DNA of 38,773 bases from a virus, in IMG/VR virus record IMGVR_UViG_3300009008_000100, positions 1 through 38,773 of that record. One strand, 5' to 3'. Below the pieces are notes generated by a model, which saw nothing but the letters and a program-made list of their open reading frames with translations, searched no databases and was not told the DNA's origin. Position 1 is the first letter of the stretch. Each line of letters opens with the position of its first letter. Below are positions 15,646 to 22,549 of this stretch, one piece after another. A program made the translations under genes and the position numbers.

Positions 15646-16561
15646 TAGAACCGCAAAGAAGCGTATCACGGGCCTGGTGGTCGGTGAGCTTTCTATCGTG
15701 GACTACGGCGCCAACCTCAAAGAGTACCTGGTCACGAAAGGACAAGACGGGAGGAGACTCATGGAGATCACCGAGAAGGCCAAGAAGCTGGCCCAGTTGG
15801 CGAAGCACCTGGAAGAGGGGATCGCGGTCCTCAAGGGGTTCGCACCCGAGGGCGACGCGGCCGAGGGCTTCAACACGGCAGTCAAGGCCCTGACCGATCA
15901 GGTCGAGGGGCTGAAGGCCGTCAAGGTCGAGGAAGCCGACAGCGCCACCGAGAGCCTCCAGGGTGTCTCCAAGGCCGTCACCGACGCGCTGGCCGTGCTC
16001 AAGGAGATCACCGAGGAGAAGCCCGAGGGCTTCGACACGGCGGTCAAGAGCCTGGAGGAAGCCAACGCGGGCTTCAGCGCCGCAGTCGAGGCGCTCACGG
16101 TCGAGAAGGCCGGAGCCGCCATCTCCAAGGCCCGCTTGGAGAAGCTCAAGGGTATCGCCAAGACGCTCCAGGACGGCGCTGCCGGCCTGACCGCCTTCAT
16201 CAGCGAGCACGAGCCCGAGCCCGCCGCGAAGTCCACCGAGGAGCCCGAGCCCGAGCCCGCCGCGAAGTCCACCGAGGACCCCGCGCCCGAGGCCACGACC
16301 GAGGAGCCCGAGGCCACGACCGAGGAGCCCGAGATTGCCACCAAGGCGCTCACGGACCTCCTGGCCGTCACCAAGGACCTTGCCGGGGCGGTGGGCGAGC
16401 TTCGCGATGGCCAGAAGGGCATCAACGAGCGCATCGACGGCATCGAGTCGGCGGTCACCACCTCCAAGGCAGCGGAGGGTGATCCCGAGCCCGCCGCCAA
16501 GCGCAGCCCCTTCAGCGGCTTCCTCTTCAAGGGGACCGGCAAGCCTCCGGAGCGCAGCTGA
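15632..16561 (+). CDS. Scaffold-like protein carrying a protease-type LSIVDYGAN motif
   Basis: The product is 309 residues from ATG 15632, inside the protease gene, in the +1 frame relative to it; a GGAAGAG stretch precedes the start. The first 36 residues include ELSIVDYGANLKEYLVTK, a segment normally part of prohead proteases. The rest is helical, Ala/Glu/Lys-rich, with a Pro/Glu repeat region (about residues 190-235) and a C-terminal SPFSGFLFKG motif, all typical of a capsid scaffold. Codon use is strongly C/G-ending, fitting an abundant assembly protein. The next gene starts in its stop (TGATG). Confidence 0.75.
   Translation: MATPDRTAKKRITGLVVGELSIVDYGANLKEYLVTKGQDGRRLMEITEKAKKLAQLAKHLEEGIAVLKGFAPEGDAAEGFNTAVKALTDQVEGLKAVKVEEADSATESLQGVSKAVTDALAVLKEITEEKPEGFDTAVKSLEEANAGFSAAVEALTVEKAGAAISKARLEKLKGIAKTLQDGAAGLTAFISEHEPEPAAKSTEEPEPEPAAKSTEDPAPEATTEEPEATTEEPEIATKALTDLLAVTKDLAGAVGELRDGQKGINERIDGIESAVTTSKAAEGDPEPAAKRSPFSGFLFKGTGKPPERS
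16211..16330 (+). repeat. Direct repeats encoding Pro/Glu/Ala-rich linker
   Basis: A 32-base unit occurs twice at 16211-16242 and 16247-16278. A 21-base unit is repeated in tandem at 16289-16309 and 16310-16330. They encode PEPAAKSTEE- and EATTEEP-type residues in the scaffold protein. Near-identity at the DNA level suggests recent slippage expansion. Confidence 0.8.
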
Positions 16562-17016
16562 TGAACAGCGTCGAGAAAGCCATGTTCTCGATGATGCCCG
16601 ACGCCGCGGCAGTCCTTCGGGATGAGCTGCGGTGGCGGACGCCGAAGCCCATCGAGGTCTACTGGGAGGAAGATGGCGCAAACGGCACCAAGGGGGTCTA
16701 CACGTCCGATGAGGGGGACATCCTGTTCCACCTCAAGGCGAAACCCTCCGAGGGCGGCGAGGTCTACCACCGCTGCTACTACATGCCTGCCGCATCCATC
16801 GAGGGCGGCGCAGCACTCGCCCAGGGGTTCAAGGATCGGCTCGCAACCGAGGAGCCCGCACCTGAGCCCGTCGTTTCCCAGGCGACTGAGGGCGAGGCCA
16901 CAACCAGCAAAGAGCGCCCTGCCGATGGTGGGGACAAGAACGTGTTCAAGGGTTTCTTCCAGGCAGGGAAAGCCGTGATGGACGAGACTGAGACCAAGCA
17001 AGGTCAGGAGGACTGA
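16561..17016 (+). CDS. Hypothetical head-module protein
   Basis: The product is 151 residues, with the start at 16561 in a TGATG overlap with the scaffold gene and the stop one base before the major capsid ATG. The N-terminal 100 residues look beta-rich (EVYWEEDG, GDILFHLKAKP). An acidic Pro/Thr linker follows. The C-terminus contains NVFKGFFQAGKA, similar to the SPFSGFLFKGTGK end of the scaffold protein. It could be a decoration protein, or an assembly factor using the same docking peptide. No family was recognised. Confidence 0.6.
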   Translation: MNSVEKAMFSMMPDAAAVLRDELRWRTPKPIEVYWEEDGANGTKGVYTSDEGDILFHLKAKPSEGGEVYHRCYYMPAASIEGGAALAQGFKDRLATEEPAPEPVVSQATEGEATTSKERPADGGDKNVFKGFFQAGKAVMDETETKQGQED

Positions 17017-17017
17017 G

Positions 17018-18214
17018 ATGACGAACCAGGAACTGATCCAGAAGGCCATCATCGCGCTGAACGATCTCTCGACGGGCGGCGCGCTGAACACCGAGCAGGC
17101 GCTCGCGTTCATCGACTACGTGTGGGATGAGTCCTCGATGGCCACCCACGCCCGCCAGGAAGTGATCACGGCGCAGGACAAGGAGATCTACAAGATCGGG
17201 ATCAACTCCCGCGTCGCCATGACGCGTGGCGTGGCCCAGGACCCGCAGCGACGGCGCGGCGTCACCACGACCAAGGTGGCCATCGCCTGTCACGAGCTGG
17301 TGGTCCCGTTTGAGATCGAGGACTTCTTCAAGCGCTTCAACGTCGAGGGCGACGCGGTGGAGGACCACATCTTCCGCATGTTCGCTGCCCAGACCGCGAA
17401 CGACATGGAGGAGCTCAACTGGACGGGCGACACCCTCGGTCCCGCACGCCTGGAGTCGGACCTGTTCGAGGGCGGCGACACGACCCGCTACATCAAGGAC
17501 GACTACATCGCCCTGAGCGACGGCTGGCTCAAGCTGGCCCGCGGCGGTCACCAGTCCGATGCGAACGCGGCGAACATCTCCGCCACGATCTTCTCCAACC
17601 TGCTGAAGGCCCTGCCCGAGAAGTACAAGCGGGACCGCACCAAGCTGCGTTTCTTCTGCTCCCCGGACCTGGAGCAGAATTACCGCGAGAAGACCGCGAC
17701 GCGGGCCACGGTGGCGGGCGACAACGCCCTGAACTCCACCGCTCCGCTCACCCCGTTCGGTGTCCCGCTCCTGGGCATCCCGCTGATGCCCTTTGAGCCC
17801 CTCACCGTCGAGGACGTGACCATGACGGGCGTGGTGGTCCAGAACCTGCTCTACAAGAACATCACCAACGTGATCGTGACGCCGAACACCATCACGGGCA
17901 AGACCCCGGTGACGCCCTACGTGTCCGGCGTGGACTACACGCTCGATGCCGCGGCGGGCACCATCGTCCGGATCGGTGGTGGCGCCATCGGCGCTGGCCA
18001 GGTGGTCAAGGTCACCTACAACGCCAAGCCGATGGTCATCCTGACCCACGAGATGAACCTCATCCAGGTCATGCGCTCCGACGACATCAGCGTCGAGAAC
18101 GACCGGGACATCTACAAGAAGGTGGACGAATTCGTGCTGTCCGCCTGGGTCGGGCAGCAGATCGAGAACCTGGACGCCCTGGCGCTGGCCTACAACCTCG
18201 GCACTGGCGTGTAG
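17018..18214 (+). CDS. Major capsid protein, HK97-fold
   Basis: The product is 398 residues, following the protease and scaffold as expected and with the most restricted C/G-ending codon use in the window. The N-terminal arm (residues 1-60) is helical. Segments such as VAIACHELVVPFEIEDFF, then a helix with NDMEELNWTGD, look like the HK97 E-loop and spine of PBSX-type (XkdG-like) capsid proteins. Near residues 283-337 an inserted beta segment (SGVDYTLDAAAGTIVRI) resembles a small surface domain. ATG 17018 follows AGGAGGA. It assembles the icosahedral shell. Confidence 0.88.
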   Translation: MTNQELIQKAIIALNDLSTGGALNTEQALAFIDYVWDESSMATHARQEVITAQDKEIYKIGINSRVAMTRGVAQDPQRRRGVTTTKVAIACHELVVPFEIEDFFKRFNVEGDAVEDHIFRMFAAQTANDMEELNWTGDTLGPARLESDLFEGGDTTRYIKDDYIALSDGWLKLARGGHQSDANAANISATIFSNLLKALPEKYKRDRTKLRFFCSPDLEQNYREKTATRATVAGDNALNSTAPLTPFGVPLLGIPLMPFEPLTVEDVTMTGVVVQNLLYKNITNVIVTPNTITGKTPVTPYVSGVDYTLDAAAGTIVRIGGGAIGAGQVVKVTYNAKPMVILTHEMNLIQVMRSDDISVENDRDIYKKVDEFVLSAWVGQQIENLDALALAYNLGTGV

Positions 18215-18223
18215 CGGGAAGCC

Positions 18224-18712
18224 ATGCCCACCTACACCGTAAAGCTGATCGGCTGCTGTTCTTTCCGCTCGGGGGACATTGTCTTCCGCAAGCGGGGGGA
18301 GCAGCAGACCATCAACGATGAGGAGCAGCTCGCGACTGTGCGCCGAGCCAAGGTGTTCCGGATCACCGAGATCAGGATGCCGAAGCCCACGCCTGAGCCG
18401 CTCCCTGAGCCGAAGCCCGAGCCGAAGCCTGAGCCGAAGCCCGAGCCCCTGCCGAAGCCCGTCAAAGCGGAGCCTGTCTCCGAGTCCACCTCTGAGCCTG
18501 AAGCGGTGCCGAGCCCTGTGCCCGAGCCCGAGGCAGACGAGGAAGACCTGGACGACGAGGACCTGGGCCTGGACGCTCTGAAGAACCTGAAGGCAACCGA
18601 GCCCTCAGCGCCCAAGGAGAAGCCCAAGACCAGACCCTCCAAGAAGCCCGCTCCCAAGAAGGGAAAGGCCAAGGGGAAGGGCAAGGCCAAGGCCAAGCCG
18701 AAGGCCAAGTGA
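18224..18712 (+). CDS. Head protein with Pro/Glu linker and lysine-rich tail
   Basis: The product is 162 residues. Residues 1-50 form a compact domain (GCCSFRSGDIVFRKRG) seen in small phage proteins next to capsid genes. Residues 52-110 are a PEPKPEP-type linker with acidic stretches, and residues 125-162 are almost pure Lys/Pro/Ala/Gly, ending KAKAKPKAK. The basic tail could contact packaged DNA and the acidic part could contact other proteins. ATG 18224 follows GGGAAG. It may be a decoration or head-completion protein; this is inferred from position only. Confidence 0.65.
   Translation: MPTYTVKLIGCCSFRSGDIVFRKRGEQQTINDEEQLATVRRAKVFRITEIRMPKPTPEPLPEPKPEPKPEPKPEPLPKPVKAEPVSESTSEPEAVPSPVPEPEADEEDLDDEDLGLDALKNLKATEPSAPKEKPKTRPSKKPAPKKGKAKGKGKAKAKPKAK
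18407..18442 (+). repeat. Tandem 12-base repeats coding EPKP
   Basis: GAGCCGAAGCCC (or T as the last base) is repeated three times in tandem, giving the EPKP units of the linker. The pattern continues less exactly on both sides. Confidence 0.8.
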
Positions 18713-18725
18713 GGAGGAACCAGCA

Positions 18726-19028
18726 ATGGCCCGATACCAGATCCTGGCGAAGCACCTGACGACGCTCGACGTTCCTCAGGGACTCCAGCGGAGCGTGGAA
18801 GGCGCGCTCCACCTGGACCCCGGTGAGGTCCGTGACCTGACCGACGATGAGGCGGCATACGCCAAGGACATGGGTGTCCCCCTCAGGTCGATCAGCATGC
18901 GTCCCCGCAGGAACATCAACACGCCTCCGAAGCCCGCCAAGAGCGCGCCGAAGGGGAAGACCAACCCCAAGGACTCCGAGCCTGTGAAGGGTGAGGACAA
19001 GCCGAAGGGGAAGGGCAAGGGCAAGTGA
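18726..19028 (+). CDS. Small head-region protein with lysine-rich tail
   Basis: The product is 100 residues with ATG 18726 after GAGGA. The N-terminal 55 residues form a small domain (LHLDPGEVRDLTDDEAAYAKDMG), like the short post-capsid proteins seen in many phages. The C-terminus is a Pro/Lys/Gly tail ending KGKGKGK, echoing the tail of the previous protein. Paired post-capsid genes with the same kind of basic tail suggest a shared task, possibly DNA or capsid contact. No family was recognised. Confidence 0.6.
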   Translation: MARYQILAKHLTTLDVPQGLQRSVEGALHLDPGEVRDLTDDEAAYAKDMGVPLRSISMRPRRNINTPPKPAKSAPKGKTNPKDSEPVKGEDKPKGKGKGK

Positions 19029-19032
19029 TGGG

Positions 19033-19368
19033 ATGCTCCTCGTCACTACCGCAGACGGGAACACCCACCGCTTCCTGCTCCCTGAGATAAGGGAATCCAC
19101 GCTTTCCGCACTCCCCGACAGGATCACCTCCCTAGCCATCAAGTTCAACGGGACAGCGTACACCGTCCCAGCCCCGCGCTTCACCAAGCGGCTGAGGTGG
19201 GGAGCCGAAGTGGACAAGGGGGAGGATGGGGAGCCCCGTGCGGTGCGAGTCTGGTACCAAGCTGGGCCCGCGAGGTTGACGATCACAGGCTACATCCGCA
19301 CCAAGCACTTCAGAGCGGATTTGGCCCTCACAGGCGAGATGAGGTACCACCATGCCAGCGATCAGTAA
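19033..19368 (+). CDS. Hypothetical protein at head-tail junction
   Basis: The product is 111 residues. The start used is ATG 19033, 5 bases past the previous stop; the site before it is weak, so reinitiation is likely. The sequence alternates strands and turns (TADGNTHRFLLPEI, AIKFNGTAYTVPAP, ARLTITGYIRTKHF) and looks like a beta-barrel. The end overlaps the next gene by 17 bases. Its place suggests a neck or decoration protein. No family was recognised. Confidence 0.5.
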   Translation: MLLVTTADGNTHRFLLPEIRESTLSALPDRITSLAIKFNGTAYTVPAPRFTKRLRWGAEVDKGEDGEPRAVRVWYQAGPARLTITGYIRTKHFRADLALTGEMRYHHASDQ

Positions 19369-20332
19369 AACTAGCCAGCTCGGGTATGACCTGCTGTGGT
19401 ACATCTCGGTGGACGATGACGGCTGGCTGACGACCCCTGATACGGTCGTGTTCCAAGTCGAGGATGCCTCTGGCGCAGCGGTCTACCCAACTCCAGGGGA
19501 TCCTACAGCGTGGAAGGCAGCGCTCTTGCGCACAACTGGCTGGTACTACCCTGATTGGACCCCTGACGGGGCTCTTCCAGATGGGGAGTACACGGTGAAC
19601 TGGAAGGCCACGACTGGGGCTGTCGACACCGAGCGCCGCCAGGAGTTCATCTTGGTCCCTGCCGGGGAGGGCGACAACTGGCCTTCATACGTCAGCGTCG
19701 CAGAGGTTTACCAGAGCCCGCTTGTGGACATCGACCCGACCATCGTGACGCCTGGGATGCTCTCTCAGCTTGTGGCTGTCTACCAACAGCTCATCGAGGA
19801 GTACTGCGGGCAGAAATTCATGCCCTACCTCGCCACCTTGAAGCGGGCCACAGCGGGGACCATCCTCCACCTCAAGGAGCCCGTGATCGGCGTGGGCCAG
19901 ATCCAAGAGGTTGTCGGTGTGGGGGCGAATCGTGGGTACACGGAGGTCACGGATACAGACGTCACCATCCACCATTTCAGGGAGGACGGCGCGCTCAAGA
20001 ATCCGAAGCTGACCAGGGCCTCAAGCTCGCTGCTGGAGATGTGGGTGGAAGGCGTGTTCGGCTACTTGGACCCGCAGAGTTGGGAGTGCCCCTATGGTGT
20101 CCGCTTGGCGCTCCTCAAGGCGATTCTCAAACACGCTGAGGAGCTGGAAGCAGACGCAGCCCTCCTGCCTGTCGGGCCAGTGGAAGAGGAGCAGGTGGAC
20201 AAACACCGAGTCAAGTACGGCTCGGTCACCTCCACCAAGGTGGGTTCCCTGGCCAACCTGATCTTCGGCTCCCCTGAGATCCGAGCCCTCCTGTCCATGT
20301 ACCGTAGACCCACATCGATGAGGACCGTCTGA
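19352..20332 (+). CDS. Head-tail connector with N-terminal Ig-like domain
   Basis: The product is 326 residues. Residues 1-105 form a beta-sandwich with PDxxVFQVEDxSG and LPDGEYTVNWKATTG, resembling BppU/Ig-like domains. From about residue 110 a helical connector of the gp6/adaptor type begins (SVAEVYQSPLVDID, then TPGMLSQLVAVYQQLIEEYCG). It would sit under the portal and extend the channel. ATG 19352 follows ATGAGG. The next gene starts in its stop codon. The fusion of an extra Ig-like domain to an adaptor is unusual. Confidence 0.65.
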   Translation: MPAISKTSQLGYDLLWYISVDDDGWLTTPDTVVFQVEDASGAAVYPTPGDPTAWKAALLRTTGWYYPDWTPDGALPDGEYTVNWKATTGAVDTERRQEFILVPAGEGDNWPSYVSVAEVYQSPLVDIDPTIVTPGMLSQLVAVYQQLIEEYCGQKFMPYLATLKRATAGTILHLKEPVIGVGQIQEVVGVGANRGYTEVTDTDVTIHHFREDGALKNPKLTRASSSLLEMWVEGVFGYLDPQSWECPYGVRLALLKAILKHAEELEADAALLPVGPVEEEQVDKHRVKYGSVTSTKVGSLANLIFGSPEIRALLSMYRRPTSMRTV

Positions 20333-20724
20333 TGGTACAGCCGCGCCTGATTCAGCCTGTATGGATCACGATCACGCCTCGGGACACCACCGCCACCAGC
20401 TATGATCCGGACTCGCGGGAGCCCATCGGCCAGGTCACGCGGTACAAGGCGGCAATCCGCATCAAGGCCCAGGTTCACTACCCAGACCGGAACAGCCCCG
20501 ATTACAGGGCTGATGAGGCAGAGAGCCGGATCAACCTGATGTTCCGCTACAAGGACCTCGGCAAGCTGGGGTACGAACCTGCCCGAGGGGACAAGGTCAC
20601 GGCTATCGGCAGGACTACCGCGAGCCTGTACATGAATCGCTTTGAGCCGTGTGGCCACTACCCAGACAAGGATGGGGCGACGCTCCTGCTGGTGTACCTG
20701 GTGGAGAACGAGGGGATGCGATGA
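20332..20724 (+). CDS. Head closure or neck protein
   Basis: The product is 130 residues, ATG 20332 in a TGATG overlap. The sequence is beta-rich (KAAIRIKAQVHYPD, INLMFRYKDL), with GDKVTAIGR and a C-terminal strand, similar to small stopper proteins that sit below the adaptor and close the channel. Placement between the connector and the HK97 gp10-like gene supports this. No strict family match is visible. Confidence 0.6.
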   Translation: MVQPRLIQPVWITITPRDTTATSYDPDSREPIGQVTRYKAAIRIKAQVHYPDRNSPDYRADEAESRINLMFRYKDLGKLGYEPARGDKVTAIGRTTASLYMNRFEPCGHYPDKDGATLLLVYLVENEGMR

Positions 20725-21338
20725 TCAGCGTCAAGACCCCAGGCCTGGATGAGGCGATCCGCAAGGTCGCAGCCATCCCAGGCGCGACCCAGCGCCAGGG
20801 GCTCCAGGCCATGACCCTCTCCACCATCGCAGTACGGGATGAGATCAGGAGGAAGATCCAGAGTGGTGTGGCGCCGGGCAACGCGGGCCTGACGTCGATG
20901 CTGAAGGGGTCCTCAAAGCCCTTGATAGGCATAACGAATCAGCTCTGGCTCAGCGTCACCAACGTTGTGATCTCCTGGAAAGAGGGCTTCGCAGGGGTGA
21001 ACCGGAAAAGCGGCACGGCGGGCATCTCCACGATGGACATAGCTCAGACCGTCCACGATGGGGCCGTGATACCCGTCACCTCAAAGATGCGGAACATGTT
21101 CTTCATGCTCTGGATGGCCTCAGAGGGGAAGATGGACCCCGCGGATCTCCGAGGCCGGGCAAAGGAAATGTTCGAGCAGGCCAAGGGTGACTTCTACCCA
21201 CTGAGCCCCAACACCCGGCAGATCATCATTCCTGGGCGTCCGTTCTTGCTCCTCGCTGCGAAGGATCCGAAGCTGCTGAAGCGGCTTGAAGACATCTGGG
21301 CACGGGCGCTCCGGAGTGCTCTGAGGGGGACCCCATGA
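20721..21338 (+). CDS. HK97 gp10-like / tail completion protein
   Basis: The product is 205 residues, ATG 20721 (ATGA overlap). It has an N-terminal helix with KTPGLDEAIRKVAAIPG and a TxAVRDEIRRKI helix. A long middle part has TGxS- and HDGA-type segments. The C-terminal RPFLLLAAKDPK(L)LK(R)L is characteristic of tail-completion proteins of the gp10/gpG type. It would cap the tail tube at the neck. ATGA coupling continues into the next gene. Confidence 0.7.
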   Translation: MISVKTPGLDEAIRKVAAIPGATQRQGLQAMTLSTIAVRDEIRRKIQSGVAPGNAGLTSMLKGSSKPLIGITNQLWLSVTNVVISWKEGFAGVNRKSGTAGISTMDIAQTVHDGAVIPVTSKMRNMFFMLWMASEGKMDPADLRGRAKEMFEQAKGDFYPLSPNTRQIIIPGRPFLLLAAKDPKLLKRLEDIWARALRSALRGTP

Positions 21339-22537
21339 AGCGCCAAGGCATGTATGATTTCCCGATTGATCAGTCGCTGGCTCCGCAGATCACCCTCGGT
21401 GACCCTGCCCTCCTGACTCTCAAGAACGGAGCGTTGGAGCTGTACTACCACCCGATCAACGGATACGCGACGGCACCCCAGGAGGCCCGCATCGACTTCG
21501 GGGAGCCCATCGACGGTCACCAGGGCTGGGCAGCCGCACAGGTTGTCCGTTCGATACCTGCCGGCACAAAGGTGGAGTATCGGCTGGAGGATACCGCTGG
21601 AGCAGTGTTCTACTGGAGTGGAGCTGCCTGGGCCCTCGCTGTGGCCCCAGCGGACTGGTGCTCCCACGATGATCTCCAGGACGGGATTACAGCCTGGACC
21701 GACCCCATCATCCTCCATGTTCTACTCACGCCGGATTCAAAGGGGCTCACAACACCAAGCGTGGACCGGGTCCTCTTGCTCTATTCCGGCTCATTCGGGG
21801 TGATCGACAACACAGTGTATCGGAGCTTCGCGAGGTGGTTCAAAGGCAATGTGAGGCCCGAGCGCCGCGTTGTCTTCAAGAGCCCAGGGGGCAACACATT
21901 CGCTCTCACAGACCTCGGGCTACCTGACGAACCAGAGGGCTACACAGCCACCGAGGTGTACGACCTCACAAGCGATCCCGAGCGCCTCACGGACATGTTC
22001 CAGGCGTTCGACCCAACCACCAAGGTGACCACCCTCACCGCACCCGTGGCTGTGGACGCTGACCTCTATGTTGTCTACACCTTCCAGCCGGACCTCCGAT
22101 TTGTTGGAAGTCAACGCTACTTGGAATTCGCTGGCGTCCCTGTGGGCGTTGTCGTAGGTATAGACAGAGCCGACCGCCGACAGATCGTGGACGCGTGTGG
22201 GATGACAATCAGCGAGGCCCGTGGGGAAGGGGTGGTCTTTGAATGGGCGACCGTTCAGGACTACCGAATCACCCTTGATCTCGTGGCCGAAGGTGGGGTG
22301 GATCTCCTTGCTTTCTGCGAAGCCTTTGACAGGCTGACGCTGGATGAGGAGCCCTTCATCCTTGCTCCAGACGGGATCAAGAGGCTGAGGACAGAGCCGG
22401 CAACGGCTTGGTCCCCTGACTCAGGGAAGGTACGGCAGACCAGTCGCTTCCTGGTGACGATATACTCAGTGGGCGACTATGGTGCGGTGAGGACGAAAAC
22501 GGTTGTGAGCAACTTCGACTTGAGCTTGGGTAAGTAG
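21335..22537 (+). CDS. Structural protein between neck and sheath
   Basis: The product is 400 residues, start ATG 21335 (ATGA overlap). It is beta-rich, with a segment IPAGTKVEYRLEDTAGAVFYWSG in the first third and a C-terminal part including VRQTSRFLVTIYSV. Its place directly before the sheath gene is that of a tail terminator or a neck-associated fibre or whisker. The C-terminal 150 residues could be the terminator part and the N-terminal beta domain an extension. No family was recognised with confidence. Confidence 0.55.
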   Translation: MKRQGMYDFPIDQSLAPQITLGDPALLTLKNGALELYYHPINGYATAPQEARIDFGEPIDGHQGWAAAQVVRSIPAGTKVEYRLEDTAGAVFYWSGAAWALAVAPADWCSHDDLQDGITAWTDPIILHVLLTPDSKGLTTPSVDRVLLLYSGSFGVIDNTVYRSFARWFKGNVRPERRVVFKSPGGNTFALTDLGLPDEPEGYTATEVYDLTSDPERLTDMFQAFDPTTKVTTLTAPVAVDADLYVVYTFQPDLRFVGSQRYLEFAGVPVGVVVGIDRADRRQIVDACGMTISEARGEGVVFEWATVQDYRITLDLVAEGGVDLLAFCEAFDRLTLDEEPFILAPDGIKRLRTEPATAWSPDSGKVRQTSRFLVTIYSVGDYGAVRTKTVVSNFDLSLGK

Positions 22538-22549
22538 GGAGGAACGATC

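Noticed and set aside
16211-16330. Repeat cluster as a CRISPR array or regulatory repeat
   Set aside because: The repeats are in frame, code a Pro/Glu linker and have no spacer pattern.
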